A DNA stretch of 15,158 nt from an uncultured Muribaculaceae bacterium (lineage in GTDB: Bacteria > Bacteroidota > Bacteroidia > Bacteroidales > Muribaculaceae). This document shows positions 1-6,750 of the stretch, in pieces; within the stretch, counting starts at the first letter, position 1; each line of letters opens with the position of its first letter. The DNA lies in contig CAKTOT010000053.1 in the NCBI GenBank assembly GCA_934590135.1, positions 1 to 15,158 on the forward strand, given 5' to 3'. A model generated the notes under the pieces. That model did not search any database. It worked only from the letters and a program-made list of their open reading frames with translations, and had not been told where the DNA came from. The position numbers were made by a program, and so were the translations under genes.

Positions 1-957
1 TACGTCACCGACTACCTCGGCAGCAACATCGCCGTCATAGACGAAAACGGCTTCCTCGTCCAGTCCGCCACCTACTACCCCTACGGCGAACCACATAGAG
101 CGCCCAGAAACCTCACAGCCACATCCTCTCCCACCACAAACGCCTATCTTTTTGGCGGCAAAGAGCTGATGACGCAAGACGCTCTGGACGAATACCTCTA
201 CGGCGCACGCACCTACCTCCCCGCCGCCACCATCTTCACTTCCATCGACCCCCTCTGCGAAAAATACTACCACCTATCCCCCTACGCCTTCTGTGCCGCC
301 AACCCCATCCGCTACACGGACCCCTCGGGAGCGCGAATATACCTATCACAAGACATGAACCTCAAGCAAATATTCACGGTTTTGCTTGACTTGCAACGTC
401 TCACCGACGACAAATTGGTGTATCAAACACAAAGCGATGGGCGCAGAATGATCAAAATCGCAAAACTCGGCAAAGGTAAACACACTGCAGGTACAAGTCT
501 TATTCGTAGGCTAAATACTTCGTCTAAAAATGTGACCATAACCTACGACCAACTCTCAAGAGATAAAACTAATACGTTCAGACATAAAGCGATAAACGAT
601 GAAAATTCGACAAATGGCACCGGCAGTGATGCTAGAGTAAATTATTCATCTACTCAAAAAGTTGATGTTACGACATCTAATGCAGCAGGTCGTAAGCCAA
701 CCAAACAAAACATCCCATCTCATATCTGTATTGCACATGAACTTATACATGCTTTGCATTCAATAGAGGGAACACGATCTAAAGAACCAAAAGAAAAATA
801 CTTATACTATTTTCAGGATATGCCAATTAAAGTGGAAGCTACCCCGGAGGAATTACGCACTGTTGGTTTGTTGTACGTATACCCCGGTGATATTACAGAA
901 AATGACATAAGACGAGAACAACTATTAGGATACAGATTGAATTATGGTGAACAATAA
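1..957 (+). CDS. RHS/YD-repeat polymorphic toxin, C-terminal part, with M91-like metallopeptidase tip (5' truncated)
   Basis: The frame is open from base 1, so this is the 3' end of a larger gene; 318 residues are visible. Residues 1 to about 112 are the RHS core end: a YLGS motif, a YYPYGE motif, an ARTYLP/IDPL segment and the closing YTDPSGA. After this the sequence becomes AT-rich and the residues no longer resemble RHS. The tip contains HELIH at visible residues 246-250 (bases 736-750), an HExxH zinc site, followed by an EELRTVGL segment and TENDIRREQ near the end. Together these resemble the Peptidase_M91 (NleD-like) family, in which a downstream acidic residue completes the zinc site. 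RHS proteins normally form a shell around the tip and deliver it to a competitor cell or host. The core assignment is firm; the M91 assignment is from motif memory, and the target is unknown. The stop overlaps the next gene by 14 bases. Confidence 0.86.
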   Translation, partial: YVTDYLGSNIAVIDENGFLVQSATYYPYGEPHRAPRNLTATSSPTTNAYLFGGKELMTQDALDEYLYGARTYLPAATIFTSIDPLCEKYYHLSPYAFCAANPIRYTDPSGARIYLSQDMNLKQIFTVLLDLQRLTDDKLVYQTQSDGRRMIKIAKLGKGKHTAGTSLIRRLNTSSKNVTITYDQLSRDKTNTFRHKAINDENSTNGTGSDARVNYSSTQKVDVTTSNAAGRKPTKQNIPSHICIAHELIHALHSIEGTRSKEPKEKYLYYFQDMPIKVEATPEELRTVGLLYVYPGDITENDIRREQLLGYRLNYGEQ

Positions 958-1477
958 GTTTGTTAAAGCTTTGATGCGAAGCATTGCGACAGTGAGTATC
1001 GCTGTTGTATTGTCGGGATGTAGCAAAGGGCGGCAAGAGGTGCAGGAAGAGCCCCACTCTCGCTCTTCGGAGATGCCGGTGTACTTTTCTTTGGATAGTT
1101 GGGCAGATTCAATAGCGGTGTATTTGACATTTGAGAAAGACCGGATTATTACGGTAAATACGCATAAAAAAACAGGTGAAACGGACACCTTAAGTTCGGC
1201 AATAGCAGATAGTTGTGCAGAGTATATACATAAGCATATACTGTTGGCACAGGACGAACTTGCGCATCTAAGTGATCCAATTGAGTCTTGTAGACTTGTT
1301 GAATATGAAGGAGAGTTGCTCATTCCACGACGTAAAGGCAATACGTCAAATATAGATGCGACCACCCTCCAAAGTCACAAAGAAGCCATCTTGCTCGAGA
1401 ATAAATATGGTAAAATTCCGAGTGTGAAAGTATTGATTGAGTCGTTTGATAAGTTTATACAAGACAGCGATATATGA
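944..1477 (+). CDS. Small lipoprotein, candidate immunity protein for the RHS tip
   Basis: This 177-residue protein has no family I recognise. Its N-terminus is a lipoprotein signal peptide: basic residues at K5, K8 and R12, a hydrophobic core, and the lipobox LSGC with Cys26. An alternative start at base 974 (Met11) would give a shorter signal and remove the overlap with the toxin gene; I keep 944 because its longer, basic N-region is also normal. The mature protein is mixed alpha/beta in appearance and ends in a Lys-rich helix-like segment. It overlaps the RHS toxin gene by 14 bases and the next lipoprotein gene by four, so the three are probably cotranscribed. A gene directly after a polymorphic toxin tip is usually its immunity gene, but function here is inferred from position only. 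If it is an immunity protein, its lipid anchor would place protection at the cell envelope. Confidence 0.75.
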   Translation: MVNNKFVKALMRSIATVSIAVVLSGCSKGRQEVQEEPHSRSSEMPVYFSLDSWADSIAVYLTFEKDRIITVNTHKKTGETDTLSSAIADSCAEYIHKHILLAQDELAHLSDPIESCRLVEYEGELLIPRRKGNTSNIDATTLQSHKEAILLENKYGKIPSVKVLIESFDKFIQDSDI

Positions 1478-1983
1478 AAGTCCTTTTGCCGTTAATAGCG
1501 CTTGTGCTGTTGCAAACAGCAGCCTCATGCCGTAATTCTGATACGGAATTGAAAGATGATGAAACCGCGACACATCATCACATAAAATATTATTCTGATT
1601 TATACTCCTTCGAACTTATTGATGACACGTTATATTATGTTCGAGAAAAAGTTTGTCATAATCAAACGATACAAACAATACCTGTAACGTCAGCTGATTT
1701 AAGAATCATAGACAGCTTGGCATCAGCCATCGACTATACATACATCTATGGCACAAGCGAAACAGATCTGTATGAAGATGCGCTTGTCATTGATGGAGAA
1801 ACGGTGTATTATTCATGTGAGCAATTGCGATTTAGACCTGACGAGGGGAATTTACCGACAGATTTGAAAAAGATTCATACGACATTGGAGCTTATAGACA
1901 AACTTATATGCCTTGGCGATAGCAACTTTTATAAACGCTGGGAGTGGTATCCATACGCGCCACAATCGCCGGCAGATGACTGA
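1474..1983 (+). CDS. Second small lipoprotein, possible paralogue of the preceding gene
   Basis: This 169-residue protein is not in a family I recognise. It begins with a short hydrophobic signal ending at TAASC, so Cys19 is the probable lipidation site, although alanine at -3 is less usual than leucine. An acidic stretch follows the cysteine. The start codon overlaps the upstream stop as ATGA, indicating translational coupling. Its layout resembles the previous protein: a YxSL/YYSD beta-like start, an SA...I.DSxAxxI helix, a LVxxxGE strand and a final helix ending LIDKLI, against LIESFDKFI upstream. It could be a second immunity protein or an orphan immunity gene left from an earlier toxin tip. 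Base composition is AT-rich like the toxin tip, unlike the genes further along. Confidence 0.75.
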   Translation: MKVLLPLIALVLLQTAASCRNSDTELKDDETATHHHIKYYSDLYSFELIDDTLYYVREKVCHNQTIQTIPVTSADLRIIDSLASAIDYTYIYGTSETDLYEDALVIDGETVYYSCEQLRFRPDEGNLPTDLKKIHTTLELIDKLICLGDSNFYKRWEWYPYAPQSPADD

Positions 1984-2160
1984 TAAACAAACGTCCGAAT
2001 AATATATCTCACGCCCGATTACTCGCCCCTATTAGCAAGGGCAGATTGCCGATGCTATCCGGCGCGACTAATCGTTGTGCATAGAGTGTCAGAGGTTCGC
2101 TTATTGCCGGAGCGGTTTTGTCTTCTTGGGCTTCTTGGCTGAGCGAATCGGCGACCACGC

Positions 2161-3510
2161 TTAACGTTGCTGCTCGTCGATGAAGGGATTGCGACGTTGG
2201 GCAGCCAGAGCCAGAGCCTCGACGCGGCGCTGGCGGCGGCTGTTGATGTGTCGGCGGGCAAAGATGGTGGGTACGGCTACGCCTAAGGCGATACATAGGA
2301 TGATTAGCGCCGACTGCACGCCGTTGTATACGGCTTGAGTCAATTCGCCCACCACGCCGTGCATATATATTATTGTCATAAGTGCGCGGTACATGAGTAC
2401 GCCCGGAACCATTACGATGACCGAAGGCACTGTGATGACATTCATCGGAACGTGTACGAGGTGTACCACCTTGATGGCTAAGATGGCAATGACAGCAGCT
2501 GCTACGAAGGCCCCGAGAGCCGGACCCAGACCCAGTGTCGAGGCTACGAATGTGCGGATGCTGACGGCGGTTGCGCCACCTAAGGCGACAACCCATAATG
2601 CCCGGCGTGGGATGTTGAATATCGAGGCAAAGCCCGTGGCGCCCATAGCACCGGCCAATGCCGCGGCCGCGTACGAGGTGCCGCCCGAGATACTCTGCGC
2701 CATGATGCGGTCGATGGCGTCCGGCATTGTGGGCGAAATCAGACGCAACGCTATGGCAATGCCGAAAGACATTGCTGCTACAATCATCAGCGTATTCACC
2801 GCGCGCGACACACCCACCATGAGGTGATCGTCGAGCATATCCGAGACAAAATTGATGAGCGGTACGCCCGGGACGATGAACAACGTGCAGGCGCATAGCG
2901 GGTAACCGCCCGTGTCCCAGCCGGTGAGAGCTATAAGCATCGCGGCACAGCAGGTGCTGGCAGCTGCCGCCGTGGCTATGATGACATAGACATTTATGCT
3001 TGTGGTATTGAGCCATCGGCGTAAGAGGTAGCCCGGTACGGCTGCCATAGCCGTGATGGCTGCGGCGTCCCATCCGCCGCCGAAAATTCGGCAAAATCCG
3101 GCGCAGGCCATGGCTGCGCACAGGCATAGCAACCACGGAGCGTAAGTGCCGCCGATGCCGCGCTCGATGTCCTTCAAGTGTGCGGCATAATGTACTACAT
3201 CGTAATTATGCGATATCGCGCGCCAGGACAACTTGCTGACAACGGCCATAGTATTCATGTCGATGCGGTGATGTCGCACCTTCTGAGACTTATATACCGA
3301 ATGGGTTGCATCGCTGATATTGACGGCCACGAGGCTCCATCGCACATCTATGTGTATGCTTTCCTGCGGTATGCCGAAATGTACCGCCAGGCGTGTCATT
3401 GTGCGCATGATGCGCGAGGTGTCCGCTCCGCACTCCATCAATAATACGCCCGTACGCACAAGCAAATCGGCTTTGCGCCGCAGTGTGGTGAATGACATAG
3501 TGTTGTTCAT
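2161..3510 (-). CDS. Threonine/serine exporter family protein (ThrE-like, fused two-domain form)
   Basis: This 449-residue inner-membrane protein matches the ThrE family, which exports threonine and serine by proton antiport in characterised members. The first 120 or so residues are the soluble N-terminal part, with the typical TGVLLMECGADTSRI segment at about residues 20-34. About ten hydrophobic segments follow from residue 123. The first membrane domain carries VPGVPLINFVSDML near residue 213, and the second has a parallel VPGVLMYRAL segment, consistent with the fusion of the two domains (DUF1212 and DUF3815) that are separate genes in some bacteria. The gene is convergent with the lipoprotein genes and diverges from the phage-head cassette. 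An alternative start at Met5 is possible. Actual substrate specificity cannot be read from the sequence. Confidence 0.88.
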   Translation of the reverse strand: MNNTMSFTTLRRKADLLVRTGVLLMECGADTSRIMRTMTRLAVHFGIPQESIHIDVRWSLVAVNISDATHSVYKSQKVRHHRIDMNTMAVVSKLSWRAISHNYDVVHYAAHLKDIERGIGGTYAPWLLCLCAAMACAGFCRIFGGGWDAAAITAMAAVPGYLLRRWLNTTSINVYVIIATAAAASTCCAAMLIALTGWDTGGYPLCACTLFIVPGVPLINFVSDMLDDHLMVGVSRAVNTLMIVAAMSFGIAIALRLISPTMPDAIDRIMAQSISGGTSYAAAALAGAMGATGFASIFNIPRRALWVVALGGATAVSIRTFVASTLGLGPALGAFVAAAVIAILAIKVVHLVHVPMNVITVPSVIVMVPGVLMYRALMTIIYMHGVVGELTQAVYNGVQSALIILCIALGVAVPTIFARRHINSRRQRRVEALALAAQRRNPFIDEQQR

Positions 3511-3590
3511 AATGTGATTGCCCTATTGGATAAATACAAATATAGCGAAAACTATATTGCCGTTTATTGTGAAATGCCTTATTGAGTGTG

Positions 3591-3598
3591 CAAAGGTA
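3591..3598 (-). promoter_or_regulatory. Candidate -7 element for the ThrE-like gene
   Basis: Read on the minus strand this is TACCTTTG, a full match to the Bacteroidetes -7 consensus TAnnTTTG, about 80 bases upstream of the start codon. No clear -33 TTTG lies at the usual spacing. A second match, TATATTTG at 3537-3544, lies closer to the start and is an alternative. Confidence 0.4.
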
Positions 3599-3767
3599 GC
3601 GAATATTTCCGTATCGGCGGGCCGAATCGATGGGTATTTATGTGTTGAGTGCGATAAATGCCAGATAATCAGGCCGAATGATATGGTGTGTATATATTCT
3701 GCCATGAGAGTACTTGTAGTAGTAAAATTGGTGAAATGCCAAATAATGTTAAATATTAAATTTGTGT

Positions 3768-3798
3768 TTTGTCAATTAAAATAGTTGCTGTAACTTTG
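3768..3798 (+). promoter_or_regulatory. Promoter of the phage-head cassette
   Basis: TTTG at 3768-3771 and TAACTTTG at 3791-3798 are separated by 19 bases, matching the Bacteroidetes sigma-ABfr pattern of a -33 TTTG and a -7 TAnnTTTG. Transcription would begin a few bases after 3798 and leave a leader of roughly 40 bases before the start at 3845. This is the best-formed promoter in the left half of the window. Confidence 0.75.
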
Positions 3799-3844
3799 CG
3801 GCGTAACAATCAAACACCAATTATCAATTAAGCAAAAAACAAAG

Positions 3845-4489
3845 ATGAAAACAAACGAAAAACACAAGACCGCAGTCTCGGGCACTGCCGCTTCAGTCGA
3901 GAAGCTACAGCCGTCCACCGTACCCGCCACACCGAATGTTTCTGTCACACCGACCGTGTCCGATGTACCGCTCATGCCCGCTGCACCGGGCGTGTCAGCC
4001 GCCTTTGTCGCGACCACGCAGTCCGAAGACACTCAGACACAGCCCGAGTCCGACGGCAATGTTGCCGGAAAAATTCCGCCTCTTGACCCTGGCGAAGATC
4101 GATTGACGCCGATCACCGCGCCGATAGTCCGTGTAGACAACCCCGATGCGACATCGGTAGCCGACAAAGTTACGGCCCCGAAGGCCGATATGTCCGCAGT
4201 TATCAAAGCTATCGTTACCGCTATGGACATAGACGCGCGCCTCGCCCACGCCTTGGTAGACATACATACCGGTGTCGATACGGCAGAAGCCTTCGGCCGC
4301 GCCTACGGCATCACACTGCCCGCCCGAGAAGGCGAATCCGTGCCCGATATCCGTCCCAAGCCGACAGCCGAGACCGAGATACACGAAAGTGATGCGCCTG
4401 CCGCCGTAAGCTCCGTTGCTCGATTGCCCGAGCAAGCCGCGAGCGTTCCCACCTTCCTTTGCAATCCACGTCGCGGCTTCTGGGACTGA
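3845..4489 (+). CDS. Pro/Ala/Thr-rich protein upstream of the capsid gene, scaffold- or cargo-like
   Basis: I do not recognise a named family for this 214-residue protein. Residues 1-110 are a low-complexity stretch rich in Pro, Ala, Thr, Val and Ser with no hydrophobic signal, probably disordered. Residues about 113-145 form a likely helical segment (ADMSAVIKAIVTAMDIDARL and onward) that looks like a small folded unit. A second Pro/Glu-rich linker follows, and the protein ends in a distinct 13-residue tail finishing NPRRGFWD. It is the first gene behind the cassette promoter and directly precedes the capsid gene, the position often held by scaffolding proteins. A disordered linker ending in a short tail also resembles how cargo or scaffold proteins attach to shells. 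Both roles are inference from position and architecture. Confidence 0.7.
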   Translation: MKTNEKHKTAVSGTAASVEKLQPSTVPATPNVSVTPTVSDVPLMPAAPGVSAAFVATTQSEDTQTQPESDGNVAGKIPPLDPGEDRLTPITAPIVRVDNPDATSVADKVTAPKADMSAVIKAIVTAMDIDARLAHALVDIHTGVDTAEAFGRAYGITLPAREGESVPDIRPKPTAETEIHESDAPAAVSSVARLPEQAASVPTFLCNPRRGFWD

Positions 4490-4546
4490 TCTTCCTTACC
4501 TGATACAAATCCGATACTACCGAAAAACACACCGAAGAAAAACACG

Positions 4547-4562
4547 CTTATCGGCCGATAAG
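4547..4562. promoter_or_regulatory. Perfect 16-base palindrome in the leader of the capsid gene
   Basis: CTTATCGGCCGATAAG is an uninterrupted perfect inverted repeat lying about 80 bases before the capsid start and 57 bases after the preceding stop. With no loop it suits a dimeric DNA-binding protein better than an RNA hairpin, and it has no following T-run. Its role as an operator is a guess. Confidence 0.45.
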
Positions 4563-4643
4563 ACACAACGTCCGCGTCACCCGAGATCGGACATATAATA
4601 ACCAAACAATTTATTCACAATCCAAAATTCAATTACAACTACT

Positions 4644-5927
4644 ATGAGTACAAACACTTACCAAAGCGCCTATGGCACGCAAGTCAGCGGCGCACCGCTC
4701 ACCACCGCCATCACCGAGGCCTCTGCGCCCGGGCTGTTGCGCAACGATGTAGACCAACGTATCGTCAAAATTCGTCCCATGGCCACGCCTGTCGACCAGC
4801 TGTCACGTTGTGCGGGCGCTCGCAACTGCGCATCCATGAAAGTCAGCTACTATGCCGTAGATGTCAAGCCCGTAGATGCATCGTTGGTCACCGGCTTCGG
4901 TGCGACAGATACTATCGTAGAAGACGATGCCGCCAACGTCTATGTTCACACCGATTGCGATGCCATATTTTCGGTGAGCGAGACCCTTATGCTGCCCGAT
5001 GTCAAGGTGTCGTACAAGGTGGACGGCGTGGCTGTTGCCGGAGCACTGATGCTTTATGTCATCAGTACAGGCGATGCCAAGGGCGTGCTGTGTCGCATCG
5101 TCAATGCAGACATCAAGACCGGCTCGGACAACAAGCCGCACGCCGACATACCCGATGTTGAAGAAGGCGCAAAAGTCGTGCGTATGGGCCGTGCCGCCGC
5201 CGAATTGGATGTGCAGACCGCCCAGTTTGAGGCACTGCCCAAGCGAAATACCAACAACTGTCAGATATTCAAGATGCAAGTCGAGCAATCCACTTTCCAG
5301 AAACTTGCCAATAAAGAAGTCGGTTGGGACTTCTCCGACCAGGAAGAAGTGGCCGTCATCGATATGCGTATGGGCATGGAGAAAAACTTCATCTTCGGCA
5401 CCCGTTCCCAGCTGTATGATCCCGTCAAGAAAGAGACTATATACCTCACCGGCGGCATCTGGGGCCAGACCGACAAGCAGTTCAACTACACCCCCGGTGC
5501 CATGGACCGCGCCGTACTGGTCAATATGTGTCGTCGCGCCTTTACCGGCAACGGCGGGTCCTGCCGCAAGATACTTATCGGAGGTTCGGGCTTGATACAA
5601 GAACTCTCCAATCTGCAGTATGACAAGGTGATCAGCGCCGGTCAGACCTATACACGTTGGGGTATCGAGTTCCGCGAGATATGCTCCAATTTCGGTACGC
5701 TGTATGTGGTGCATAGCGAGATTTTCGATCAATGCGGACACAGTAACGACGGGTTAATTCTCGACCCCGACTATATGACCAAGTACTGCCATGTACCCTT
5801 CCATGCCGAGACTTTGGACCTGCGTCGTAGCGGTCTTCGCAATACCGATGCCGTTGTGTTGACCGAGGCCAGTTGCCTTGTATTGCGTCATCCCGCCACC
5901 CATATGCGCGTAGTGGCCAACGAATAA
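4644..5927 (+). CDS. Phage major capsid protein, SU10/DUF5309-like
   Basis: This 427-residue protein resembles the SU10-type major capsid family, which has the HK97 fold and forms the icosahedral shell. Supporting features are the early segment IVKIRPMATPVDQLSR (about residues 40-55), which parallels the N-terminal P-T-P motif of the family, and a C-terminal region in which a GGSGLIQEL helix, a FGTLYVVHSEIF strand, an LDP segment and a closing LTEASCLVLRHPATHMRV strand follow in the expected order. There is no signal peptide or membrane segment. The protein contains eleven cysteines spread along its length, which is many for a capsid. The start follows an A/T-rich leader typical of the phylum. 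A strong hairpin follows the stop. The family assignment is from pattern recognition; distant relatives such as encapsulin-like shells share the same fold. Confidence 0.75.
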   Translation: MSTNTYQSAYGTQVSGAPLTTAITEASAPGLLRNDVDQRIVKIRPMATPVDQLSRCAGARNCASMKVSYYAVDVKPVDASLVTGFGATDTIVEDDAANVYVHTDCDAIFSVSETLMLPDVKVSYKVDGVAVAGALMLYVISTGDAKGVLCRIVNADIKTGSDNKPHADIPDVEEGAKVVRMGRAAAELDVQTAQFEALPKRNTNNCQIFKMQVEQSTFQKLANKEVGWDFSDQEEVAVIDMRMGMEKNFIFGTRSQLYDPVKKETIYLTGGIWGQTDKQFNYTPGAMDRAVLVNMCRRAFTGNGGSCRKILIGGSGLIQELSNLQYDKVISAGQTYTRWGIEFREICSNFGTLYVVHSEIFDQCGHSNDGLILDPDYMTKYCHVPFHAETLDLRRSGLRNTDAVVLTEASCLVLRHPATHMRVVANE

Positions 5928-5969
5928 TCCCTGCCAAAGGGTAGGGCGGGAGGGTACATCAAGCCGCAA

Positions 5970-6007
5970 GGTGCGCCGACAATTCCAAGTTATAGTGTCG
6001 GCGCACC
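5970..6007 (+). terminator. Strong hairpin after the capsid gene, partial terminator or RNA-stability element
   Basis: GGTGCGCCGACA at 5970-5981 pairs perfectly with TGTCGGCGCACC at 5996-6007 around a 14-base loop, giving a 12-base-pair GC-rich stem 43 bases after the capsid stop. No T-run follows, so it is not a classical intrinsic terminator. A smaller GGCCG/CGGCC stem lies at 6013-6031. Such hairpins can protect the 3' end of an abundant capsid message or reduce downstream expression. Confidence 0.55.
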
Positions 6008-6088
6008 GCCACGGCCGAGATCCGAACGGCCTCAAGCCTACTTACGGCAATAATTACAGACTAAAGGCAAAACACAATATCCGATACG

Positions 6089-6679
6089 ATGAAAATCACA
6101 CTGACACAAGCACAGATGCTGTCGTTGTGGCGACGTGCCCAGGGGCTTGAACCCACCGCCGCCGCTGTTTCGCTCGAGCAATGGGACAGCATAGACACCG
6201 AAGCCCAATTGGCGCTGCGTATGCGGCAATGGTATCTTCGTCTACTCGATACGGGAGACGAGGCACTTGTGGCCACTTCCGACATTTCCTCGCAGATTTC
6301 TCTGCGCCGCCTTGATTTCGGCGTGTATACCGCCGCGCTTCCTCTGGCCTGCCGTCGATTGCTTCGCTTCAATATCACCGATGACTGCGGCACCTCGATG
6401 GTGGTACCCGACACCGAGAATACTTCCGAGCAGGTCGCGACCCGTTACCGTCGCCGTCGTGCCAATCCATGGGGCGCGTCCGCATATATCCCGCCGCGCG
6501 CCTGCGTTAGGGGTCAAAGCCTGATTGTGACGTGCGGCGCCGGCCCCGACGGAGCAGAGACTCTGCCCGTAATCAGTGATGCGCAGGCCGTTGTCGATCC
6601 CGGCGATGAGACCTACATCTTGGACGAGTCTGCGCTGACAACCATCCCCGGCAATGTTGATCTGAGCACATTTGTATGA
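6089..6679 (+). CDS. Unknown protein between capsid and portal genes
   Basis: This 196-residue protein belongs to no family I recognise. The N-terminal 100 residues look helical and contain several Trp and Arg residues (SLWRRAQGL, QWYLRLL). The C-terminal half is Gly/Pro-rich with beta-like segments and a basic RYRRRR run near residue 116. There is no signal peptide or membrane segment. The start at 6089 follows an AAACACAAT leader at 6070-6078, shared with several host genes in the window. The stop overlaps an upstream ATG in the portal frame. Its position between the capsid and portal genes suggests a virion or head-completion protein, but no motif shows this. Confidence 0.7.
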   Translation: MKITLTQAQMLSLWRRAQGLEPTAAAVSLEQWDSIDTEAQLALRMRQWYLRLLDTGDEALVATSDISSQISLRRLDFGVYTAALPLACRRLLRFNITDDCGTSMVVPDTENTSEQVATRYRRRRANPWGASAYIPPRACVRGQSLIVTCGAGPDGAETLPVISDAQAVVDPGDETYILDESALTTIPGNVDLSTFV

Positions 6680-6750
6680 CACCGGAAGCCATAGCAGCTC
6701 GGACGATAAAACATAAAACACGAACCTTCAAAATAACCGAAAAAAATACG

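Larger units (their letters stand above)
3511..3844. other. Divergent intergenic region between the exporter gene and the phage-head cassette
   Basis: This 334-base AT-rich gap separates two divergent genes. It holds promoter-like elements for both directions, listed separately. The short open frames inside it have no leader, no recognisable motif and unusual composition, so I do not call a gene. I see no tRNA gene or integrase attachment core here. Confidence 0.6.

Noticed and set aside
2009..3136. Long minus-strand open frame (375 codons) overlapping the ThrE-like gene
   Set aside because: It is rich in His, Arg and Cys, has no family resemblance and covers the exporter gene in another frame; only its last 50 codons look protein-like and are noted separately.
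4803..5741. Long minus-strand open frame (312 codons) opposite the capsid gene
   Set aside because: It mirrors the capsid codons, with no plausible leader or motifs; the plus-strand gene has the family features.
6676..6750. Earlier ATG start for the portal protein, overlapping the previous stop
   Set aside because: The extra 25 residues are Lys/Thr-rich and look like translated leader; the ATG at 6751 has the A-rich upstream context typical of the phylum. The earlier start cannot be excluded.
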